From Desulfovibrio sp. (GTDB lineage: Bacteria; Desulfobacterota; Desulfovibrionia; Desulfovibrionales; Desulfovibrionaceae): a stretch of DNA of 27,503 nt. How positions within the stretch are numbered: position 1 is the first letter of the stretch; each line of letters begins with the position of its first letter. Location of the stretch: assembly GCF_019424165.1 (NCBI RefSeq), contig NZ_JAHZAA010000034.1:1-27503 (forward strand), in the 5' to 3' direction. The notes under the pieces are model-generated. The model saw only the letters and a program-made list of their open reading frames with translations, did not search any database and was not told where the DNA came from. A program made the translations under genes and the position numbers. Shown here one piece after another: positions 21,303 to 27,503 of the stretch.

Positions 21303-24300
21303 ATGACGACTGAAGCACGTGGCAGACCCTGGCTGACTGTTTTACTTCGCGTATTGCCGGAGTTCTCTGCCCTGGACTGTTGCGTTGCCCTTGAATCCGC
21401 GGGAGCCGCAGGGCAGGTGCTCATGACAGCATGCCATGAAGAGATGCGTTCGCATGTCATGCCCCTGGGGCAGGGTATGGTGCGCCGTCAGGTCATGCAT
21501 GCCTTTCGCTGCTACAGCCCGCCCGCAGGGCAGTCCTGCCTTGAAGCGCTTAATCTGGCGGCCAGCCAGGCGCACACCCCTTATCTTTTACTTCTTTCCT
21601 CAGCGGTCCGCCTTTTGCCCGGCAGCTTGCAGGCAATGCGCGACAGGCTGGAACGCTCAGACCGGCTTGCAGGGGTCAATCCTCTGTTCCTTTACCGTCA
21701 AGACGCATTCGAACAACCCGCTTCCCTGTCGGAAAGCGGCATTCCTCCTCAGGCCCGTATTGCCCACATGGGCAGCGTGGGCAATTGCCTTGGGCAATTG
21801 CAGTATCTTTATGAAGGTCTGCCTCTGGAACATGATCTTGCCCGAAAGCGGAGATTTTTTCAGATCGCCCATATGGGGGCGCTTTTGTTGCGCCGTGAGG
21901 ATTTCCTGGCTGTGGGCGGTCTTACGGCTGTTTTGGATGAGCTTGCGCCGCAGGATTTTTGCCTGCGCCTGACCAGCCCGCAAGCTGACGCTCCGAAATG
22001 TGTTCCACAGCGCTTTTTCAGCAGCGAGCCGGATGCACTGGCAGTTCTGGCGGACGATTTTGACAGCTGGAAAACCTGCGGCCTGTGGAACAGCCTGTTG
22101 TTGCGCGGCAGGTTGTATCCCGGCCTGCTGGACCCTGATCAGGCGGAGCAGGCGCGGCAAGATGGTCTGGACTACGCATGCACTGCATGGTTGCATCCGG
22201 GGCCGTGTCTGACCTCCTGTCTGGAGCAGGGTGAGGCAGCCAGCCCCGTCATGTCGGCATGGCTGCGCTGGCGGCATGATCCGGAGCCGCAACACCTGCT
22301 GGACCTGCTCAGCCTTTTGTCCGAAGGACAGAGGCGCGCTGCTTTGGCCCTCTGCCGTGATTTGCCCGACAGTCTGCCCCGGGTTTTGTCCTGGTACATA
22401 GAGGCGTGCCGCACGTTATGCGCCTACGGCCATGATAAGGGATATCCTGCCCTGGCGTCGCGGGCCGGGGCATGGATGCAGCGGAAGGAAGACTTCAGGA
22501 GCAGATGTTTGCACCCCGGCCTGCGCGCGTTGCAGAAGGAGGGGCTGTATACCTGCGGCCTGGACAATTGCCCTGCGATTTATGATGCCTGGCTGGAACT
22601 GGCGGAAAAAAACAGCTTTGTCGCAAAGCTCATGCCGCAGGAAGGAGAGGAAAAAGAACGCCGGTATAGTGAACTGCTCGTTGGCCGTCAATGGCCCCGC
22701 CTGGCCGTGGTAATGCCCGTGTATAGCCCACAGCCGGAATATTTGCGCGCGGCCCTGGATTCTGTTTTGGCCCAGACCTATCCGCACTGGCAGCTCTGTA
22801 TTGCTGATGATGCTTCTCCCGACCCGCATACGCCTGAAATACTGCGCGCCTACGCCGCCAAGGATGCGCGGTTGCGTCATGTGCGACGTGAAAGCAACGG
22901 GCATATTTCCCTGGCCAGCAACAGCGCCCTGGAGATGGTTGATGCGCCCTGGACGGGTTTCTTGGACCATGATGACGTTCTGGCCCCTGCCGCCCTTGAG
23001 CAGATGGCCGCAGTTGTCGCGTCCACGCCACATCTGGGGCTGGCTTTCAGTGACGAAGACAAGGTGGATTTCCGTGGTATCCGGCGTACGCCCATCTTCA
23101 AGGCGGCCTTCGACCCCTGGACCCTGTATGTCGGACACTTTTCTGTTTATTCCACAGAATTGCTGCGCCGCCTTGGCGGCTTGCGGCCCGGTCTGGAAGG
23201 ATCACAGGACTTTGACCTCAGCCTGCGCGCCACGGAATGTCTGGGGCCGGAGCAGATTGTTCATGTACCGCATGTGCTCTATCACTGGCGCGTGCACGAA
23301 GGCAGTTCAAGCGGCGCGGTGGGAGCGAAACCCTATGTTCTTGAGGCAACACGTCGAGCACTGAACGAAAGTGCAATACGCCGAAGGCTTTCTGCCGTTG
23401 CCGCGCCTGCGGGACGCAACAATTTTTATGCTCTGCGATTCAGCGTGTCGTCCTGCAAGTGCAGTGTTATACTGCTGGCCCGGCACGGGCGGCCAGTACA
23501 GGCCGGATTGTGGCAGGCGTTGATGCGCCTTGCCGCACTTTTGCCGCTGGAGGTGCTTTGTCAGCCTTTGACGACAGACAGCACAGCGGCCTTTGCCACC
23601 GCTCCTGCGTCTCTGCCCGCCCGGATTTTACCCCCGCCGGATGGGCCAGAGGAGGGGGACTGGAACGTTGCCTGCAATTTGGCCGCCCGCGCTGCACAGG
23701 GCGAAGCGATGCTTTTTCTGGATTCTTCCTTGCTGCCATATGGAGATTGCCAGCCGGAACAGTTACTGGCCCTGGCCCTGCAAGGCGGCGTAGGAGCCGT
23801 GGGCGGCATGTTGCGGCATGGCAATGTCCTCTGGCATGCGGGGCTGATGCCGGACGCCGGCGGTCAGCCCTTTGCCCTGCAGCGTGGCGCGGATTGCTTT
23901 CTGCTGCCTTCGCTCTGCTGGGGGCAGCTTTTGCTGACGCGCAGGGTGCTGGCAGCGCCGCAGCAGGCCATGGCCGTAGAGCGTCGCCTGTTTTTGGGGT
24001 ACGATGGCTTTAATCCGTCCATGGAGGCATGGGCCGGTGCTGATCTGGCTTTGCGCATGGCATCCGCCAACCGGCACAGCCTTGTTTGCCCCTGGGCATG
24101 GTGGCAGGTCGCTACAGACGGCCTTGGCGTTGTGGATAGCAGGGCAGGGCAGGTCGACTGGCAGCACTGGGGAGCAGGTTGCAACCCGAAACCGAAAACA
24201 GAACCGCCCCAGGCGCTGGAGAAATTTCTCGCGCTCTGGGGCGTATCCGTTCAAAAAAGCGGCTTGCGAAACAGGAATCTGCGCGCAGCCTTTGATCAGG

Positions 24301-24332
24301 GCTGGACTCTGATAATGGGGAAGAAACCATAG
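21303..24332 (+). CDS. Large multidomain family 2 glycosyltransferase
   Basis: A 1009-residue protein. A canonical GT2 domain begins near residue 467 with LAVVMPVYSPQPEYLRAALD and has LCIADDASPD and the metal-binding FLDHDDVLAP (D555-D558). It continues through FSDEDKVDF, GSQDFDLSLR and VLYHWRVHEG to about 680. The N-terminal 230 residues keep only late GT2-like features (TPYLLLLSSAVRLLPGSL, GALLLRREDFLAVGG) without a DxD. The C-terminal third repeats a degenerate pattern (EAMLFLDSSLLPYG, GAVGGMLRHGNVLWHAGLM, FLGYDGFNPSMEAW). So it may be three GT2-like modules with only the middle one clearly catalytic. Residues about 240-450 are helical and unassigned. It has no membrane span, so it should be cytoplasmic, building a surface polysaccharide or modifying flagellin. 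It stands alone, without other sugar genes. Confidence 0.88.
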   Translation: MTTEARGRPWLTVLLRVLPEFSALDCCVALESAGAAGQVLMTACHEEMRSHVMPLGQGMVRRQVMHAFRCYSPPAGQSCLEALNLAASQAHTPYLLLLSSAVRLLPGSLQAMRDRLERSDRLAGVNPLFLYRQDAFEQPASLSESGIPPQARIAHMGSVGNCLGQLQYLYEGLPLEHDLARKRRFFQIAHMGALLLRREDFLAVGGLTAVLDELAPQDFCLRLTSPQADAPKCVPQRFFSSEPDALAVLADDFDSWKTCGLWNSLLLRGRLYPGLLDPDQAEQARQDGLDYACTAWLHPGPCLTSCLEQGEAASPVMSAWLRWRHDPEPQHLLDLLSLLSEGQRRAALALCRDLPDSLPRVLSWYIEACRTLCAYGHDKGYPALASRAGAWMQRKEDFRSRCLHPGLRALQKEGLYTCGLDNCPAIYDAWLELAEKNSFVAKLMPQEGEEKERRYSELLVGRQWPRLAVVMPVYSPQPEYLRAALDSVLAQTYPHWQLCIADDASPDPHTPEILRAYAAKDARLRHVRRESNGHISLASNSALEMVDAPWTGFLDHDDVLAPAALEQMAAVVASTPHLGLAFSDEDKVDFRGIRRTPIFKAAFDPWTLYVGHFSVYSTELLRRLGGLRPGLEGSQDFDLSLRATECLGPEQIVHVPHVLYHWRVHEGSSSGAVGAKPYVLEATRRALNESAIRRRLSAVAAPAGRNNFYALRFSVSSCKCSVILLARHGRPVQAGLWQALMRLAALLPLEVLCQPLTTDSTAAFATAPASLPARILPPPDGPEEGDWNVACNLAARAAQGEAMLFLDSSLLPYGDCQPEQLLALALQGGVGAVGGMLRHGNVLWHAGLMPDAGGQPFALQRGADCFLLPSLCWGQLLLTRRVLAAPQQAMAVERRLFLGYDGFNPSMEAWAGADLALRMASANRHSLVCPWAWWQVATDGLGVVDSRAGQVDWQHWGAGCNPKPKTEPPQALEKFLALWGVSVQKSGLRNRNLRAAFDQGWTLIMGKKP

Positions 24333-24357
24333 TTTGTCGGTCTGGAACCTAGCAGCT

Positions 24358-24377
24358 TTGAGAATGTGTATTCTCAA
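24358..24377. promoter_or_regulatory. 20-bp perfect palindrome, candidate operator (copy 2)
   Basis: TTGAGAAT-GTGT-ATTCTCAA has perfect 8-bp arms around 4 nt. It matches the site at 1620-1639 in 16 of 20 positions, with three of the four differences in the spacer. It lies 26 bases after the glycosyltransferase stop, between convergent genes. Confidence 0.45.
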
Positions 24378-24438
24378 TATCCGTAAAACGCTCACATGGG
24401 CGCTTGACCGCGCAGGTAGCTGCATTCACACCGTTGCG

Positions 24439-24474
24439 CCGGGCAATTGCCCTGACAGCGACTGCCCGGGCAAT
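24439..24474. other. Two competing hairpins between glycosyltransferase and greA ends
   Basis: A 7-bp stem of 24439-24445 with 24463-24469 and another of 24446-24452 with 24468-24474 share bases and cannot both form. Neither is followed by a U-run. They sit where transcripts of the convergent genes should end. Confidence 0.35.
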
Positions 24475-24491
24475 GTTGGCGCAAGGTTGCC

Positions 24492-24980
24492 TTATCCGAG
24501 ATTTTTGCTGCCCTTGAAACTGACGCCGATAATTTCATAGGTGACACGGCCACGCGGAATGTCAACGGAAACTTCGTCTCCTTCCTCGCGCCCGAGCAGG
24601 GCCTGCCCTACGGGCGAAAGAAAAGAAATGGAACCCTTGCTGGGGTCGGCCTCGTCCGGGCCAAGAATAGTGTAGGTTTTGGCTTCGCCGCTATCCACAT
24701 CTTCCAGGTCCACAGTTGCGCCAAAGATGACTTTATCGCCGCTAAGGGTATCAAGGTCAATGACCTGATACAGAGCCATGCGCGACTCGATGTACTTTAT
24801 GCGCGCTTCAGCCATGCCCTGGCGCTCGCGTGCGGCGTCATAGCCGGCATTTTCGCGCAGGTCGCCTTCTTCTCGGGCCTCCTTGATGGCTTGAATGATC
24901 TCCGGCCGTTCGCTTTTCAGGCGGGCCAATTCTTCTTCCAGCGCCTTGTAGCCTTGTACGGAAATGGGAATACTCGTCAT
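24492..24980 (-). CDS. greA: Transcription elongation factor GreA
   Basis: A 162-residue GreA, which enters the secondary channel of RNA polymerase and triggers cleavage of backtracked RNA. The N-terminal coiled coil (residues 1 to about 75) has the tip motif GDLRENAGYDAARERQG near 39-55, including the acidic D40 and E43 that act in catalysis. The C-terminal domain has SISFLSPVGQALLGREEGDEV. Length is normal. GAGG lies before the ATG at 24980. An intrinsic terminator sits 17 bases before the start codon, inside the predicted leader, so expression is probably attenuated. Confidence 0.96.
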   Translation of the reverse strand: MTSIPISVQGYKALEEELARLKSERPEIIQAIKEAREEGDLRENAGYDAARERQGMAEARIKYIESRMALYQVIDLDTLSGDKVIFGATVDLEDVDSGEAKTYTILGPDEADPSKGSISFLSPVGQALLGREEGDEVSVDIPRGRVTYEIIGVSFKGSKNLG

Positions 24981-24997
24981 GTCGAACCTCGCAACGC

Positions 24998-25025
24998 AAA
25001 AAAAACGCCGCTGCCCAGGCAGCGG
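24998..25025 (-). terminator. Intrinsic terminator in the greA leader (attenuator)
   Basis: On the minus strand a 7-bp GC-rich stem (25019-25025 with 25008-25014) with a 4-nt loop is followed by CG and eight Ts (24998-25005). It ends 17 nt before the greA ATG. No minus-strand gene lies upstream of it, so the transcript it ends should be the greA leader itself. Confidence 0.8.
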
Positions 25026-25257
25026 AGCATGCGTTTACCAAAAAGTGGTTTTTATGAAAAAAATCTGGTATTCCGGCAGAGGCCTTGGTTGGCTTGCATA
25101 AGCGCTTTGAGCGCTACCAGCGCCAGAAAAAATGCCGGCCTTGCGGCGTTTCACAGTGTGAATTTTGCCGGAAAATACACACCGGGCAGCTGCACCTTGC
25201 AGGCCCGAAAACCTCTCCGGCCAAGCGGGCCGGAATCAAAACCGTAACTGCGCCTTT

Positions 25258-25286
25258 ACCCTAACCACTGTACAGGTTCCGGTCAA
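25258..25286 (-). promoter_or_regulatory. Possible greA promoter, long leader
   Basis: On the minus strand TTGACC (25281-25286), 17 nt, TAGGGT (25258-25263). It predicts a leader of about 270 nt. A 7-bp hairpin (25216-25222 with 25228-25234) lies early in that leader and the terminator at 24998-25025 at its end. Confidence 0.45.
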
Positions 25287-25347
25287 GCTTTAAACAAAAA
25301 TTACAGCCCTGTTAGGAACATACCGGCTGGGCGCGTACAGTTGGCAC

Positions 25348-25376
25348 TTGCGCCGTGCTGGTGCAGCGTATATGCT
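25348..25376 (+). promoter_or_regulatory. Possible promoter of the MprF-like gene
   Basis: TTGCGC (25348-25353), 17 nt, TATGCT (25371-25376). The leader would be about 50 nt. A second possible -10 (TTATAAA, near 25387) follows. Confidence 0.4.
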
Positions 25377-25432
25377 AAAAAAATTGTTATAAACCGAGCT
25401 GATCGTCAGCCGCATCCAAACAACGGCAGCTT

Positions 25433-26986
25433 ATGAAAAAATATTTGCGTTATCTCGGACCATTACTGATCTCCGCCATTTTTCTGCTGGCAGTGTATCT
25501 TTTGTACCATAAGCTGAAAAGCTACAGTGTCGCGCAAATCCGCGAAAGTCTTTCGCAGATATCCCATACACGGATCGCCCTTTCTCTTCTGCTCATGATG
25601 ATCAATTATATGATCCTTGTGGGCTATGACTGGCTCGCGCTCAAGGCCATCCATAAAAGTCTGCCCTTGCCGCGTGTGGGGTTGGTTTCTTTTGTGGGGC
25701 AGGCCGTAAGCTATAATTTTGGCGCGCTGCTTGGCGGCACAAGCGTGCGTTACCGCTTTTATTCAGCCTGGGGTTTTTCGCTGACAGACATAGTGCGGCT
25801 TGTGCTTATGCTGGCGGTTACCTTTTGGGTGGGCGCGCTTGGACTGTGCGGGGCCATCTTTATGGTAGCGCCCCCCATTATTCCTGACGAACTGCTGGCC
25901 AAGATGCCGCTAAAAGATGTGCGTATACTGGGCGCTATTCTTTTTGCCATCGCCTGCTCATACCTTGCCCTGTGCTTTTTTATCCGCAAACCTGTGCATA
26001 TTTTCGGCAAGGAATTTGTTTTTCCCCCGCCGCGCATAGCCATTGCCCAGGCCCTTGTGGCGGGCGTTGACATCGTTGCCGCCGCGGGATGCATGTATGT
26101 GCTGCTGCCGGGCGACATGGGCATAAGTTTTATCGATTTTCTGCCAAGCTACCTTATGGCCCAGGTAGCCGTGGTGTTGACGCATATTCCCGGTGGGGTC
26201 GGGGTGTTTGAGCTTGTCATCCTGCACCTTACCCACACCACGCACGAGCAGATGGTTTTTGCCGCAGTGCTCTTGTTCCGGCTGATTTATTTTATTATCC
26301 CGCTGCTGGCTGCGGCACTTTTGCTTGCACTTTACGAAGTACGCCAGCGCCGTCAGGTACTGCGTGGGGCCGGGCGATGGCTTTCTGTGCTTTCGCATAC
26401 CATTTCGGCCTATATGTGTTTTTCTGCCGGGATCATCTTGCTGGTTTCATCCACATTGCCCTTGGGACATCACGCCCTCAACATGCTGCGTGTTATGGAA
26501 CCCTACCATGTGACGGCTATAGGACATTTTGTCAGCTGTCTGTCGGGCGCGGCCCTGCTTTTTGTTTCTTACGGGCTGGAACGGCGACAAGCGCGGGCTT
26601 TTTACATGGCTGTGGTTTTTCTCTGCCTTGGCATTGCCGGAGCCTTGCTCAACGGTTTTTCCTGGCTCACGGCAGGAATGGTGAGCGTGGTGCTGCTGGC
26701 CGTGTGCATGGCCCGCAGGCGTTTTTATCGCGCGTCCTTTTTTTGGCAGGAGCCTATCCCCCTGTTCTGGCTGGGGGGGGCCATGGGTGTGCTTGTGCTG
26801 GTAGGGGCGCTGGGCTGGACGCTGTACCATACGGCATGGAGCCATTCTGCCAACTGGTGGGTTAACGCTGCCCCCAACGCGGCGCGTACAACCTATGCTT
26901 TTGCGGGTATTGCCGTGGGCTTGGTGCTTTCGTGGATATGGCGCGCGTCTCTTCGGCGGCGTGCGCGCCACAGGCAGGAAAGATAA
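25433..26986 (+). CDS. MprF-like integral membrane protein lacking the synthase domain
   Basis: A 517-residue protein with about 13-14 hydrophobic segments. The first 300 residues match the LPG_synthase_TM/UPF0104 domain (flippase part of MprF; YbhN). Hallmarks are SYNFGALLGGTSVRYRFYSAWG near 93-114 and VVLTHIPGGVGVFELVIL near 249-266. Residues about 320-510 form a second membrane block like the one that joins flippase and synthase in MprF. The soluble synthase domain that adds lysine or alanine to phosphatidylglycerol, about 300 residues in full-length MprF, is absent. The protein ends in a basic tail (RRRARHRQER) followed by a strong terminator, so this looks like a natural end. The start codon has no clear Shine-Dalgarno. 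It is monocistronic. It may move or sense lipids without charging them. Confidence 0.85.
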   Translation: MKKYLRYLGPLLISAIFLLAVYLLYHKLKSYSVAQIRESLSQISHTRIALSLLLMMINYMILVGYDWLALKAIHKSLPLPRVGLVSFVGQAVSYNFGALLGGTSVRYRFYSAWGFSLTDIVRLVLMLAVTFWVGALGLCGAIFMVAPPIIPDELLAKMPLKDVRILGAILFAIACSYLALCFFIRKPVHIFGKEFVFPPPRIAIAQALVAGVDIVAAAGCMYVLLPGDMGISFIDFLPSYLMAQVAVVLTHIPGGVGVFELVILHLTHTTHEQMVFAAVLLFRLIYFIIPLLAAALLLALYEVRQRRQVLRGAGRWLSVLSHTISAYMCFSAGIILLVSSTLPLGHHALNMLRVMEPYHVTAIGHFVSCLSGAALLFVSYGLERRQARAFYMAVVFLCLGIAGALLNGFSWLTAGMVSVVLLAVCMARRRFYRASFFWQEPIPLFWLGGAMGVLVLVGALGWTLYHTAWSHSANWWVNAAPNAARTTYAFAGIAVGLVLSWIWRASLRRRARHRQER

Positions 26987-27002
26987 CGGCGTTTGTCATG
27001 CA

Positions 27003-27032
27003 AAAAGGCCCGCGGCATGCCGCGGGCCTTTT
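27003..27032. terminator. Terminator after the MprF-like gene
   Basis: A 30-bp perfect palindrome (arms 27003-27017 and 27018-27032) with a G/C-rich core flanked by AAAA and TTTT. It begins 16 bases after the stop codon and works in both directions. Confidence 0.9.
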
Positions 27033-27140
27033 ATATGCATTGTCGTCGGATGCCCGAACAGCCATCCCGCCGCCGCTCTCTGCCGGTGAATGGCCGGATA
27101 GGCTCAAGGTATCTGGCGAATGGATATCCCCAACTGGGCG

Positions 27141-27181
27141 AAAGCCCCCGCTTCCGGTTATCAGGCGGAAGCGGGGGCTTT
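27141..27181. terminator. Terminator between convergent MprF-like and beta-barrel genes
   Basis: A 16-bp perfect stem (27141-27156 with 27166-27181) with a 9-nt loop. TTTC follows on the plus strand and TTTCGCC on the minus strand. It lies about 40 bases past the stop of the minus-strand gene. Confidence 0.8.
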
Positions 27182-27219
27182 CTTAACCATGTGGGAAACG
27201 ATTTTTTTGTGCAGCCGGA

Positions 27220-27503
27220 CTAGAACGTAAAACGAACTCCAAGGCTGAATTCATTGGCATAAGGGGCCATGCCCACCTTGGCCTTTTGACCGGCAAAAGA
27301 CTTTTCATGTTCGTAATAACCCAGGCCCACGAAGCGGTAGGCCAGGTCAGCAGAGATTGTTTCGGTAAAGGCATAGGAAACACCGGCCCCGGCATTCCAG
27401 GCGAATACCGTATTATAATCGGTGCTGCTTCCACTGTAACCCTGACCTTCTATCTTGTATCTGCTTTCAATAAAGCCCATGCCAAGCCCGCCGCCAATAT
27501 ATG
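27220..27503 (-). CDS. Outer-membrane beta-barrel protein, C-terminal part
   Basis: The last 94 residues of a protein whose start lies beyond the window. The frame is open to the edge (YIGGGLGMGF). It shows alternating strands of a small barrel: AWNAGAGVSYAFTETISADLAYRF, and a final strand LGVRFTF with the C-terminal phenylalanine recognised by the BAM machinery. It resembles the opacity/OmpA-like 8-strand barrels (PF13505-type). Function is unknown. A strong hairpin follows the stop codon. Confidence 0.85.
   Translation of the reverse strand, partial: YIGGGLGMGFIESRYKIEGQGYSGSSTDYNTVFAWNAGAGVSYAFTETISADLAYRFVGLGYYEHEKSFAGQKAKVGMAPYANEFSLGVRFTF

Noticed and set aside
1..27503. CRISPR arrays, tRNA or rRNA genes, insertion sequences, prophage or defence genes
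   Set aside because: No regularly spaced repeats, tRNA-like cloverleaf, rRNA segments, transposase or phage motifs were seen on either strand.

Overview
The window looks like a chromosomal segment of a sulfate-reducing Desulfovibrio-type bacterium (Desulfovibrionaceae). The reasons are a periplasmic [NiFe] hydrogenase in the hynB-hynA order typical of Desulfovibrio, a NikABC-type nickel importer, an enlarged YeiH-family putative sulfate exporter, and a flagellin gene with a sigma-54 type promoter. All calls come from reading the sequence and from remembered family motifs; no database search was run.

Layout. 1-1338 (-) is the start of a B12-binding-type radical SAM protein that runs off the left edge. 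1748-2089 (-) is a small conserved-looking hypothetical, divergent from rnc (RNase III, 2191-2922 +). 3095-4003 (-) is a flagellin. 4428-9596 (-) is a nickel ABC transporter operon in the order nikA, nikB, nikC and a fused two-ATPase nikDE, with a strong promoter and a dyad operator candidate. 9683-10491 is a long, partly AT-rich gap leading to 10492-12859 (+): the YeiH-like transporter, a 54-residue membrane protein, a 74-residue hypothetical and a DUF523 protein. 13372-16573 (-) is hynB-hynA-hynC (hydrogenase small subunit, large subunit, maturation protease) with a near-consensus promoter. 17117-18382 (+) is an O-acetylhomoserine sulfhydrylase. 18647-20731 (-) holds an AI-2E/PerM family protein followed by a D-Ala-D-Ala carboxypeptidase. 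21303-24332 (+) is a very large family 2 glycosyltransferase. 24492-24980 (-) is greA. 25433-26986 (+) is an MprF-like membrane protein without the synthase domain. 27220-27503 (-) is the C-terminal part of an outer-membrane beta-barrel protein.

How the parts work together. The nickel importer and the [NiFe] hydrogenase with its endopeptidase form a physiological set: nickel uptake, insertion of the metal into HynA, then C-terminal trimming of HynA. The YeiH-like protein and the sulfhydrylase touch sulfur transport and sulfide assimilation. The rest is envelope biology (carboxypeptidase, glycosyltransferase, MprF-like flippase domain, beta-barrel) and RNA metabolism (RNase III, GreA).

The most interesting non-coding observations are: a dyad overlapping the nikA -35 element; an intrinsic terminator lying between a predicted greA promoter and the greA start codon; a perfect terminator between hynA and hynC; a perfect 19-bp inverted repeat at 13138-13190; two copies of an 8-4-8 palindrome about 23 kb apart; and two genes (rnc and the glycosyltransferase) whose -10 box lies exactly 6 nt before the ATG, which predicts leaderless mRNAs. 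I saw no tRNA, rRNA, CRISPR array, insertion sequence or phage gene.
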